A stretch of 42,397 bases of DNA from Mycobacterium sp. 1274756.6 (GCF_001668625.1 NZ_LZLJ01000036.1:1-42397); one strand, 5' to 3'. Positions 35,958-42,397 are shown, counted from the first letter of the stretch. Numbers and translations are program-made. The notes: a model not told the origin generated them from the sequence alone.

Positions 35958-36529
35958 CGTGTCACCTGCTTTCCGCCGAGCAGTACCTCGTCGAGGGCCA
36001 TGCACAGGCCGTGCACCAGCACCAGGTGCACCTCCTGGACGGTGGCGGTGGACTGCGCCTCGACCGCGATACCGTCGTCGCAGCTGGCCAGCAGCGGGTT
36101 GGGCCCCGCCCCGGTCAGCGCCCAGGTGGTCACGCCGCACTCCCGGGCGGCCTTGGCGGCGGCCAGCACGTTGCGGCTGCTGCCGCTGGTGGACAGCGCC
36201 ACCAGCACGTCGCCGGGCCGGCCGTGCGCGCGGACCCCGCGGGCGAACATCTCCTCGGGGCCGTAGTCGTTGACGATGGCGGTGCCCGCCGAGGTGTCGG
36301 CGTGCAACGCGATGGCCGACAACGGTTCCCGCTCGTCTTGGAACCGTCCGACCAGTTCGGCGGTGAGGTGCTGGGCCTGCGCGGCGCTGCCGCCGTTGCC
36401 GCAGGCCAGCAGCCGGCCGCCGCCGGCGAAGACGTCGGCGAGGTGCTCACCCCAGCCGGCGAGCTGATCGGCGGCCGGGCGCATCGGTGCGAGCGCGCGC
36501 ACCAGGTCGGCGAAATGACGTTCGATCAT
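35954..36529 (-). CDS. gmhA: Phosphoheptose isomerase GmhA
   Basis: This 191-residue SIS-domain protein isomerises sedoheptulose 7-phosphate to D-glycero-D-manno-heptose 7-phosphate. It has ACGNGGSAAQAQHLTAELVGRF (42-63) with the H54/E58 pair, STSGSSRNV (113-121) for phosphate binding, and STATVQEVHLVLVHGLC near the C terminus with the catalytic glutamate and histidine. Length is typical. It overlaps the upstream GT9 and downstream hldE genes by four bases each. GmhA-type proteins are separate from the DiaA branch, which lacks the catalytic residues; those residues appear to be present here. Confidence 0.92.
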   Translation of the reverse strand: MIERHFADLVRALAPMRPAADQLAGWGEHLADVFAGGGRLLACGNGGSAAQAQHLTAELVGRFQDEREPLSAIALHADTSAGTAIVNDYGPEEMFARGVRAHGRPGDVLVALSTSGSSRNVLAAAKAARECGVTTWALTGAGPNPLLASCDDGIAVEAQSTATVQEVHLVLVHGLCMALDEVLLGGKQVTR

Positions 36530-37569
36530 GCTGCTCCCCTTCGCTGCAGTTGGGCCACCGCGGCCACAACGTCCTGCGGGTCGATCCCGTCGAGGCAGGG
36601 ATGCCCGGGCACCGGGCAGTCGCGGGCGCGGCTGTCTCGGCAGGGGGCGTGTTGGTCACCGAGCACCACCACGTCGGTGCCGTACGGGCTCCACTGGCTG
36701 GCCGGGACCACCGGCGCGAACAGCGACACGATCGGCGCGCGGACCGCGGCCGCCAGATGCGCCGGCCCGGTGTTGGGCACCACGACCGTGGTGGCGGCGG
36801 CGAACACCGCGGCGAGCTGGTCCAAGCTGGTGCGCCCACCCAAGTCGATCGCCACCTCGCCGGCCACCCGCGCGGTCAGGTCACGTTCGGCGGCGGTGCC
36901 GGTGACCACCACCCGGTGGCCCGCCTGCGCCAGCGCCGCCACCATCGCCGCCGCAGCCGCCGCGGTGGGTTGACGGGACGGGACCGCGGCGGCGGGGTGG
37001 AACACCACGAAGTCGTTGCCGCCCAGTGTTTTCGCGAGTTCCGGGGCCAGTGGCGGGATCGTGTCGAGGCGCAGCCGGCCGTCGTCGCCGGCGGGCAGCC
37101 GGTAGCCGGCGGCCGCGGCGAGCGCCAGGGCGCGCTGCGGTTCGGGGATGCCGGCGGGGACCCGGTGTCGCAGGTTCAGCAGCCGGCCGGGGTAGTCGGT
37201 GCAGATCGCGCCGATCCATGCGGCGCCGGCCATCCGGCAGATCAGCGCCAGCGGCAGCGGTGACTGGTGGAAGGAGGTGAAGATCAGCACGGTGTCGGGT
37301 TTTTCGGTGGCGATGACGTCGATGAGTTCGGCGACCGCGGCGGTGCTCACCGGCGGTGAGTCGAAATCCACCCAGCTGGCCGCCCACTGGACCACCCGGT
37401 CCACGCCGGGCAGCAGCTGGGCTGCGGCGCTGCCGCGCGGCCCGGCCAGGAAGACCACCCGGTCGTGTCCAGCGGCCACCGCCCGCACCGCCGGCCCGGT
37501 GATCAGCACATCGCCGAGGCTGTCCAACCGCGCCACCAGCGCGGTCCGGGAAGTCGTACCGGCGGTCAC
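36526..37569 (-). CDS. Family 9 glycosyltransferase (heptosyltransferase-like)
   Basis: This 347-residue protein starts TALVARLDSLGDVLITGPAVRAV, the GT9 signature. FVVFHPAAAVPSRQPTAAAAAAM and VVPNTGPAHLAAAVRAPIVSLF form the donor site. A cysteine-rich end (APCRDSRARDCPVPGHPCLDGI) is common in heptosyltransferases of this actinobacterial type. The GTG at 37569 overlaps the stop of the fusion gene upstream, and its stop overlaps gmhA. It is the second of two GT9 enzymes in the operon, so at least two heptosyl transfers are possible. Confidence 0.88.
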   Translation of the reverse strand: MTAGTTSRTALVARLDSLGDVLITGPAVRAVAAGHDRVVFLAGPRGSAAAQLLPGVDRVVQWAASWVDFDSPPVSTAAVAELIDVIATEKPDTVLIFTSFHQSPLPLALICRMAGAAWIGAICTDYPGRLLNLRHRVPAGIPEPQRALALAAAAGYRLPAGDDGRLRLDTIPPLAPELAKTLGGNDFVVFHPAAAVPSRQPTAAAAAAMVAALAQAGHRVVVTGTAAERDLTARVAGEVAIDLGGRTSLDQLAAVFAAATTVVVPNTGPAHLAAAVRAPIVSLFAPVVPASQWSPYGTDVVVLGDQHAPCRDSRARDCPVPGHPCLDGIDPQDVVAAVAQLQRRGAA

Positions 37570-39071
37570 CGCAGTCCCTCCAGCACCAGGGTGACGGCCT
37601 CGCCGAGGGTGCCGGCGACCGCGGCGTCGACGTGGGCGGCCCGGACCTCCTCGGCGCGGGTGCGCTCGGTGGGCACCAGGATCGCCTGCGCGTCGGCGGC
37701 CAGCCCCGCGGTGACGTCACCGCCGGTGTCGCCGATCACCACGCACCGCCGGGCCGGCACGCCCAGGGCCGTCGCCGCCGCGGTCACCAGCCCGGGCTCC
37801 GGTTTGCGGCAGCCGCAGCCGTCGCCGGCGTCGTGGCGGCAGATCTGCCAGGTGTCGAACGGCCCCAGCAGCTGGTCCACCCGGGCGTTGACCGCGGTCA
37901 GCTGCTCGGCGCTGATCAGGCCCTTGGCCACCCCGGATTGGTTGCTGACCACGCCGAGGCGCAGGCCGTGGGCGCGCAGCCGGTGCAGCGCGGCGGCCGC
38001 CCCGGGCAGCGGGACGACCCGGTCGGGGTCGTTGAGGTAGGGCCCGTCGTGGATGAGGGTGTCGTCGCGGTCGAGCAGCACCGCCAGCACCGGTTCGGCG
38101 GGGGCGCGGCGGAACCGCCACGCGCCCAGCGCCCGCTGCGCCACCGCGACCGGCGGGATCAGTGCGCTGGTGAGGGTCATCGCGGTGATCTCGGCGCCGG
38201 TGCGCGGGCCGGCCGCGATCCGGCGCGCGGCGAACTCGGCGGTCAGGCCCAGCCAGGCCGCCAGCGCGGCGCCGCCGACCCGGCGGGACCGCGCCACCCC
38301 GCCGGCCAGCGCGGTGGCCGCCGCGGCGACCGACAGCAGGTGCAGCGGCAGCCGGCCGCGCCCCTCCCCGATCGCCGGGCGCCACCGCCGGCCGTGCTTG
38401 CAGCGCATCAGCGCGTCGTCGCGGTTGCCGCGCTGGGCGCGCAGGCTGCTCCACGGCGAGGCGCCGTCGGCGTCGATGGGGTGGCGGGTTTCGCGGGTGC
38501 CGCCGAGGATCACCCCGCCGGCGTCGGTGAGCCGCAGCGCGATGTCGGCGTCCTCGCGGTAGGCGCGGGGGAAGCGTTCGTCGAAGCCGCCGCAGTCGAC
38601 CAGCGCGGAGCGCCGGTAGGCCATGTCGGCGGTGATCCAGCGGGCGTCGGCCAGCCGCAGGGTGCGCCGCTCCTGGTCGGAGGGGCGCCGCCCGGCCGGT
38701 GCCGGCACCACGATGGTGCCCTGCGAGCCGATCGCCGCGGGGGTGGCGTCGGCGGTTTTCAGGTCCACTTCCAGTTGGGCGCACCAGGCCGGTCCGGGCA
38801 CCACGTCGTCGTCGAGGAAGCTGATCCAGTCGCAGTCGCTGGCGCGCCAGCCGACGTTGCGCGCTGCGGCCGGGCCGCGTCCGCCGCTGCGCAGCACCCG
38901 CACCTCGGGCAGGTCGGGCAGCGGCAGGGCGGTGCGGGTGTCGGGCCGGTCGTCGACGACGATGATCTCCGCCGGGGCGGGGCCGGCGCCGGCCGCCAGC
39001 GCGTCGAGCAGCCGGCGCAGCCCGGGACGCCCCACCGTGGGGATCACCACCGCGACCGTGGGGGCCGTCAT
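37566..39071 (-). CDS. Fusion of GT2 glycosyltransferase and GmhB-like HAD phosphatase
   Basis: This 501-residue protein has two catalytic domains. Residues 1-235 are a GT2: VAVVIPTVGRPGL, VVDDRPD, the DXD motif in FLDDDVVP (86-92) and GGFDERFPRAYREDADIALRL. Residues 240-320 are hydrophobic and may include two membrane-associated helices. Residues 329-501 are a HAD phosphatase like GmhB: LDRDDTL (D334, D336), SNQSGVAKG, the zinc set C411-x-H413...C419-x-C421 with RKPEPG, and GDTGGD. The phosphatase should remove the 7-phosphate of heptose bisphosphate between the two HldE reactions. The ATG at 39071 overlaps the carbamoyltransferase stop. Confidence 0.88.
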   Translation of the reverse strand: MTAPTVAVVIPTVGRPGLRRLLDALAAGAGPAPAEIIVVDDRPDTRTALPLPDLPEVRVLRSGGRGPAAARNVGWRASDCDWISFLDDDVVPGPAWCAQLEVDLKTADATPAAIGSQGTIVVPAPAGRRPSDQERRTLRLADARWITADMAYRRSALVDCGGFDERFPRAYREDADIALRLTDAGGVILGGTRETRHPIDADGASPWSSLRAQRGNRDDALMRCKHGRRWRPAIGEGRGRLPLHLLSVAAAATALAGGVARSRRVGGAALAAWLGLTAEFAARRIAAGPRTGAEITAMTLTSALIPPVAVAQRALGAWRFRRAPAEPVLAVLLDRDDTLIHDGPYLNDPDRVVPLPGAAAALHRLRAHGLRLGVVSNQSGVAKGLISAEQLTAVNARVDQLLGPFDTWQICRHDAGDGCGCRKPEPGLVTAAATALGVPARRCVVIGDTGGDVTAGLAADAQAILVPTERTRAEEVRAAHVDAAVAGTLGEAVTLVLEGLR

Positions 39072-40717
39072 TGCCGGTGCCTTCGGATCAGAAACGGCCC
39101 GATCGCGAGCACGTCGATGGGGGCGCTGCCGAAGCATTCCAGCGCGTCGCGGGGACTGTCGACCATGGGCCGCCCGGCGGTGTTGAAGCTGGTGTTGATG
39201 ACCACCGGCACTCCGGTGCGGGCGGCGAAGGTGGTGATCGTGCGGTGCAGCAGCGGCTGGTCGGTGTCGACGGTCTGGATGCGGGCGGTGCCGTCGACGT
39301 GGGTGGCGGCCGGGATGCGGTCGCGCCAGCCGTCGGCGACGTCGTGGACGAACAGCATGTAGGGGCTGGGCAGTGGTCCGCGGCGGAAGATCTCGGCGGC
39401 CCGGTCGGCGAGCACCATCGGGGCGACCGGGCGGAACTGTTCGCGTCCTTTGACCCGGTTGAGCCGCTCGAGGTTGTGCGGGTCGCGCGGGTCGGCCAGC
39501 AGCGACCGCTGGCCCAGCGCGCGGGGCCCGAACTCGGCGCGGCCCTGGAACCAGCCGACCAGCAGGTTGTCGCTGAGCGCATCGGCCACCGCGACCGCCA
39601 GGTCGGCGGGCCGTTCGTAGCGGATGTCGGCGTCGTCGAGGACGGCCTGCACCTGCTCGTCGGTCCAGTCGCGACCCAGCGCGGCCGAGCGCATCGGTTC
39701 CAGCGGTTCGCCGGGTGCGTCCTGGGCGCCGGCCACCGCCAGGGCGGCGCCCAGCGCGGTGCCCGCGTCGCCCGCGGCGGGCTGTACCCAGACCCGCCGG
39801 AACGCGCCGGATTCGGCGATGCGGGTGTTGGCCACGCAGTTGAGGGCCACGCCGCCGGCCAGGCAGACCGTGTCGGAGCTGGTGTGATCGGCCAGCCACG
39901 ACACCAGGTCCACCAGGACCTCTTCGACGACGGTCTGCACGCTGCAGGCCAGGTCGGCGTGGACCGGGTCGAGGTCGGTGGCGGCGGGGTCGCGGGGCGG
40001 CGCCAGCGCCGCCCAGTCGATCGGCTCGGTGCGGAAGGTGCCGTCCGGGCAGCTGTAGACGCGGGCGCGCAGCTGCTCGGCGAAGCGCGGGCTCCCGTAG
40101 GAGCTCATCGCCATCACCTTGTACTCGTCGTTGCCGCGGGCGAAGCCGAGATATTCGGTGAGGTCCTCGTAGAGCAGCCCGAGTGAGTGCGGCAGCGGCT
40201 GGCTGGCCAGGATGTCCAGCTTGCCGTCGCGGTACTCCCCGGCCAGCATCGAGGTCGCTTCGCCGCGGCCGTCCACCACCAGCACGGCGCTGTCGGGGTA
40301 CGGCGAGGCCAGCGACGCCGACGCGGCGTGGGCGACGTGGTGGCGCACGTGACGCACGATCCCGGGGTCCAGGCCGGGCAGCGCGGTGGTCAGGAATTTT
40401 CCGGCGCGTCGGGCGTAGAGGGTGCGCAGGTGTTCCCAGTCGCGGTCCTGGCCGGGCAGCGGCCCGTCGTCGGTCTCGGCGAGCACCGGGTCGTAGGAGT
40501 AGCCGACGGCGTCGAGGTCGCCGGGGGTCAGGCCGCCCTGTTGCAGGCACCACCGGGCGGCCTGCACCGGCAGTTCCCAGGTGGAGAAGGCGACGGCCGC
40601 CTTGCCGTGCTTGCGGCGGGAGAAGCGTTCCTCTTCGGCGGCGGCGACGATGCGCCCGTCGACGACCAGCGCGGCGGCGGGGTCGTGGAAGACCCCGTTG
40701 ATGCCCAACACTCGCAC
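39068..40717 (-). CDS. Carbamoyltransferase (NodU/CmcH family)
   Basis: This 549-residue protein begins VRVLGINGVFHDPAAALVVDG and has the metal-binding HHVAHAASA (126-134), VVDGRGEATS (148-157) and CLAGGVALNCVANTRI of the Kae1-like carbamoyl-adenylate domain. The YrdC-like C-terminal region includes GRAEFGPRALGQRSLLADPR and VVINTSFNTAGRPMVDSP. The family makes carbamoyl-AMP from carbamoyl phosphate and transfers carbamoyl to a hydroxyl, often of a sugar. The GTG at 40717 has a GGGGGAGG site. It is first in the heptose operon and has a SigF-type promoter about 80 bases upstream. Confidence 0.93.
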   Translation of the reverse strand: MRVLGINGVFHDPAAALVVDGRIVAAAEEERFSRRKHGKAAVAFSTWELPVQAARWCLQQGGLTPGDLDAVGYSYDPVLAETDDGPLPGQDRDWEHLRTLYARRAGKFLTTALPGLDPGIVRHVRHHVAHAASASLASPYPDSAVLVVDGRGEATSMLAGEYRDGKLDILASQPLPHSLGLLYEDLTEYLGFARGNDEYKVMAMSSYGSPRFAEQLRARVYSCPDGTFRTEPIDWAALAPPRDPAATDLDPVHADLACSVQTVVEEVLVDLVSWLADHTSSDTVCLAGGVALNCVANTRIAESGAFRRVWVQPAAGDAGTALGAALAVAGAQDAPGEPLEPMRSAALGRDWTDEQVQAVLDDADIRYERPADLAVAVADALSDNLLVGWFQGRAEFGPRALGQRSLLADPRDPHNLERLNRVKGREQFRPVAPMVLADRAAEIFRRGPLPSPYMLFVHDVADGWRDRIPAATHVDGTARIQTVDTDQPLLHRTITTFAARTGVPVVINTSFNTAGRPMVDSPRDALECFGSAPIDVLAIGPFLIRRHRQ

Positions 40718-40757
40718 GACTGCCTCCCCCGGTGATGTTCGGGCACGACTGCTTGGT

Positions 40758-40787
40758 GCCGAGCTCAGCGATCCCGCCGAGCTCAGC
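40758..40787. repeat. Direct repeat of a 12-mer in the leader of the heptose operon
   Basis: GCCGAGCTCAGC occurs at 40758-40769 and again at 40776-40787, 18 bases apart. Each copy holds the palindrome GAGCTC. Both lie between the SigF-type -10 and the carbamoyltransferase start, where an operator or RNA element would fit. Confidence 0.6.
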
Positions 40788-40793
40788 AGTCAG

Positions 40794-40818
40794 GTACCCA
40801 GCGGTGAAGTGGTTAAAC
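40794..40818 (-). promoter_or_regulatory. SigF-type promoter of the carbamoyl-heptose operon
   Basis: GTTT at 40818-40815 and GGGTAC at 40799-40794 on the minus strand are 15 bases apart, with one mismatch at the last -10 base. It sits directly after the stop of the UDP-xylose-synthase-like gene and gives the operon a leader of about 70 bases. Confidence 0.65.
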
Positions 40819-40826
40819 GGTCGGGG

Positions 40827-41795
40827 TCAAACCGCTGCGGCGGTCGACAGCTGGCAGCGGAACCAGTCCACGGTCTCGCTAAGCCCCTGTGCAGGCGCGA
40901 TTTTCGGTTCCCAGCCGAGCTGCTCGGCGGCCACCTCGATGTCCGGGCAGCGGCGCTGCGGGTCGTCAGCGCCGGCCGCGATGGGCCGGATCGGTGACCG
41001 GCTTCCGGCGTGCTCGCGGATGAGCTCGGCGACCTGCAGCACGGTCAGCTCCACCGGGTTGCCGATATTGACCGGCCCGGTCACCTGCGCGGCGGCCAGC
41101 GCGAGCAGCCCGGCGACGGTGTCGGAGACGTGGCACAGCGAGCGGGTCTGCGCGCCGGTGCCCGCGACGGTGATCGGTTCGTTGCGCAGGGCCTGGCAGG
41201 AGAAGGTCGGCACCATCCGGCCGTCGTCGGGCCGCATCCCGGGGCCGTAGCTGTTGAAGATGCGCGCCACGGCGATGTCGGTGCCGCGGCTGCGGTGATG
41301 GGCGAAGGTCAACGCCTCGGCGAAGCGTTTGGCCTCGTCGTAGACCGATCGGGGACCGACCGGATTGACGTTGCCCCAGTAGGTTTCGGGCTGCGGATGC
41401 ACCTGGGGGTCGCCGTAGACCTCGCTGGTGGAGGCCAGCACGAACCGCGCCCGGCTGCGCTCGGCGATGTCGAGGGCCGCCGCGGTGCCGTACGCCCCGG
41501 CGTGCAGCGTCTCCACCGGCAGCCGCAGGTAGTCCGGCGGGGAGGCCGGTGAGGCGAGGTGGAACACCGTGTCGAACCGGCCGAGCAGGCGGGGATCGTC
41601 GGCGCCTTGGGCGATGTCGTATTCGACGAAATCCAGGCCGGCCCGCCCGCGCAGCCGGTTCGCCGTCGGCGGCCAGCTGGTGGCCAGGTTGTCGACGCAG
41701 ACCACGTGCGCGCCGAGGGCCAGCAGCCGGGCGCACAGGTGTGCACCGAGGAAGCCGGCGCCGCCGGTGACCAGGACATGCTGAAACGGGCGCAT
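40827..41795 (-). CDS. UDP-glucuronate decarboxylase (UDP-xylose synthase)-like epimerase
   Basis: This 322-residue extended SDR has VLVTGGAGFLGAHL at the start, HLASPASP (79-86), STSEVYGDP (122-130) and YWGNVNPVGPRSVYDEAKR (139-157) with catalytic Y152 and K156. These are close to the UXS pattern, which converts UDP-glucuronate to UDP-xylose via a UDP-4-keto intermediate. A dTDP-glucose dehydratase-like or other UDP-sugar activity cannot be excluded. UDP-glucuronate would come from the dehydrogenase at 31544. The ATG at 41795 lies ten bases after a SigF-like -10. It precedes the carbamoyl-heptose operon on the same strand. Confidence 0.87.
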   Translation of the reverse strand: MRPFQHVLVTGGAGFLGAHLCARLLALGAHVVCVDNLATSWPPTANRLRGRAGLDFVEYDIAQGADDPRLLGRFDTVFHLASPASPPDYLRLPVETLHAGAYGTAAALDIAERSRARFVLASTSEVYGDPQVHPQPETYWGNVNPVGPRSVYDEAKRFAEALTFAHHRSRGTDIAVARIFNSYGPGMRPDDGRMVPTFSCQALRNEPITVAGTGAQTRSLCHVSDTVAGLLALAAAQVTGPVNIGNPVELTVLQVAELIREHAGSRSPIRPIAAGADDPQRRCPDIEVAAEQLGWEPKIAPAQGLSETVDWFRCQLSTAAAV

Positions 41796-41804
41796 GGCGC
41801 GCGG

Positions 41805-41829
41805 ATACCCGCTTGCGCGGGCGCTTAAC
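41805..41829 (-). promoter_or_regulatory. SigF-type promoter before the UDP-xylose-synthase-like gene
   Basis: GTTA at 41829-41826 and GGGTAT at 41810-41805 on the minus strand are 15 bases apart. The -10 is perfect and the -35 has one mismatch. Confidence 0.6.
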
Positions 41830-41908
41830 CTCGCTGGTTGGTGGCGGTGCCTCGGTGCCCAATGTCGTTGGTTGGTGCCGGGGTGCGGGCGCTCAACCTC
41901 GCCGGTGT
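41817..41908. repeat. Imperfect 24-base direct repeat upstream of the DUF222 gene
   Basis: The sequence beginning GCGGGCGCTTAACCTCGCTGG at 41817 recurs at 41885 as GCGGGCGCTCAACCTCGCCGG, 68 bases later. Two GTTGGT copies lie between the units. Together with the region up to 42041 it forms the non-coding approach to the DUF222/HNH gene. Confidence 0.6.
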
Positions 41909-41951
41909 GCGGGCTCGGATCACCGTTTCTGGGGATTACTCGGGGCCCGGT

Positions 41952-41978
41952 TTATCCACAGTCGGGGGTTTGTCCACA
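41952..41978 (+). promoter_or_regulatory. Two DnaA-box-like nonamers
   Basis: TTATCCACA at 41952-41960 and TTGTCCACA at 41970-41978 are both full matches to DnaA-box forms, the second being the form typical of mycobacteria. They are 18 bases apart, start to start, and lie 64 bases before the DUF222 gene. Whether DnaA binds here is unknown. Confidence 0.5.
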
Positions 41979-42041
41979 GATTTGTCGGGCGGGTCGGTGG
42001 GGGCGGGGGTTGTGTCGGTCGGCGTTTTTAGCGTCGGGGGT

Positions 42042-42397
42042 ATGGCTACAGCGATGACTCCGCAGGCGGCACAGGACCAGATCCGCGCCGCCCTGGACGC
42101 CATCGACGCCGCCCACCAAGTACTGCGCCAGACCTCCTCGGCGCTGGCGGACACCGCGTTTCGCCTCGACGTGGCCGAACGCCTGGAAACTCAGGAGCGG
42201 GTCAACCGCGGTCTGATGTATCGCTACTTCGACGAGCTGGCCGAACCCAGCCCCGAACGCGGCGCGGCCGACGCCATTCGCGCCGCCCTGTGGGAGCGCC
42301 TCCACATCCCACCCCGGGAGATCACCCGCCGCTTCCGCCAAGGTGCCCGCATCCGGCCCCGGCGCTGCCTGACCGGACCGAAACTGCCCCCCGAACT
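42042..42397 (+). CDS. DUF222 domain (REP13E12-type HNH endonuclease) protein, N-terminal part, cut by window edge
   Basis: The first 118 residues are present, starting MATAMTPQAAQDQIRAALDA. The middle segment (ERLETQERVNRGLMYRYFDELAE) and the end (RRFRQGARIRPRRCLTGPKL) match DUF222 proteins of the mycobacterial REP13E12 repeat family, most of which carry an HNH nuclease motif at the C terminus, outside this window. REP13E12 copies are repeated in mycobacterial genomes and serve as prophage attachment sites (phiRv1, phiRv2). Codon use at the third position is a little less GC-biased than in the neighbours. The start was chosen at the ATG at 42042. Confidence 0.85.
   Translation, partial: MATAMTPQAAQDQIRAALDAIDAAHQVLRQTSSALADTAFRLDVAERLETQERVNRGLMYRYFDELAEPSPERGAADAIRAALWERLHIPPREITRRFRQGARIRPRRCLTGPKLPPE

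Noticed and set aside
36526..37569. A bacterial immunity or toxin system hidden in the glycan cluster
   Set aside because: All genes there have clear carbohydrate-enzyme motifs, and no nuclease, toxin or NLR-like domain is present.
37566..40553. A 995-codon open frame suggesting a giant GT2-HAD protein
   Set aside because: Codons above 39071 are an off-frame reading of the carbamoyltransferase gene, which has full family motifs in its own frame.
42024..42043. GTTT and GGGTAT elements just before the DUF222 gene
   Set aside because: They are only ten bases apart and the GGGTAT overlaps the start codon, so they cannot form a SigF-type promoter.

Overview
The window is a high-GC (about 70 percent or more) actinobacterial chromosome segment, almost certainly from a member of the Mycobacteriaceae. 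The left 12.5 kb reproduces the Mycobacterium tuberculosis gene order fadE25-purE-purK-(GtrA)-(PH protein)-birA-accD5-accE5-maf-sseA-(SufE-like)-accA3. The right edge carries the start of a DUF222/HNH gene of the mycobacterial REP13E12 repeat type. No rRNA, tRNA or CRISPR array was seen.

Layout. 1-12526: housekeeping block with purine synthesis, biotin ligase and the acyl-CoA carboxylase subunits AccD5, AccE5 and AccA3, interrupted between birA and accD5 by a GT2 glycosyltransferase and a divergent alpha/beta hydrolase. 12538-31528: an accessory and stress block. It holds a short GNAT-like ORF, a UsfY-like membrane protein, a PfpI/DJ-1 protein, an F420-dependent LLM oxidoreductase, an ANTAR protein, a GH15 enzyme, a haem-oxygenase-like diiron protein, a CDGSH protein and a HemK2-type methyltransferase. 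It continues with an SDR, a GMC oxidoreductase with a gluconate-dehydrogenase subunit-3 partner, a PoxB-like TPP enzyme, UdgX uracil-DNA glycosylase, a lipoprotein, a DUF5709 protein, a cytochrome b-molybdopterin oxidoreductase and an enolase-superfamily enzyme. 31544-41795: a surface-glycan cluster on the minus strand. 41796-42397: a repeat-rich spacer and the DUF222/HNH gene.

The most interesting part is the glycan cluster. Reading on the minus strand it encodes a UDP-xylose-synthase-like enzyme, then an eight-gene unit: carbamoyltransferase, a GT2 fused to a GmhB-like phosphatase, a GT9, GmhA, HldE, an SDR, a second GT9 and UDP-glucose dehydrogenase. Six of its seven junctions are four-base stop/start overlaps. 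Together these genes predict ADP-D-glycero-beta-D-manno-heptose synthesis, heptosyl transfer, O-carbamoylation and supply of UDP-glucuronate and UDP-xylose, in a bacterium that has no lipopolysaccharide.

A second signal ties the accessory block to the glycan cluster: a repeated promoter-like pattern, GTTT-N15/16-GGGTAT/C/G, which matches the mycobacterial SigF consensus. It stands before at least nine transcription units between 13.1 and 41.8 kb, including the carbamoyl-heptose operon and the UDP-xylose synthase gene, while sigF itself is not in the window. The inference is that a general-stress sigma factor switches on redox, repair and surface-glycan functions together. This rests on reading the sequence by eye and has not been tested.
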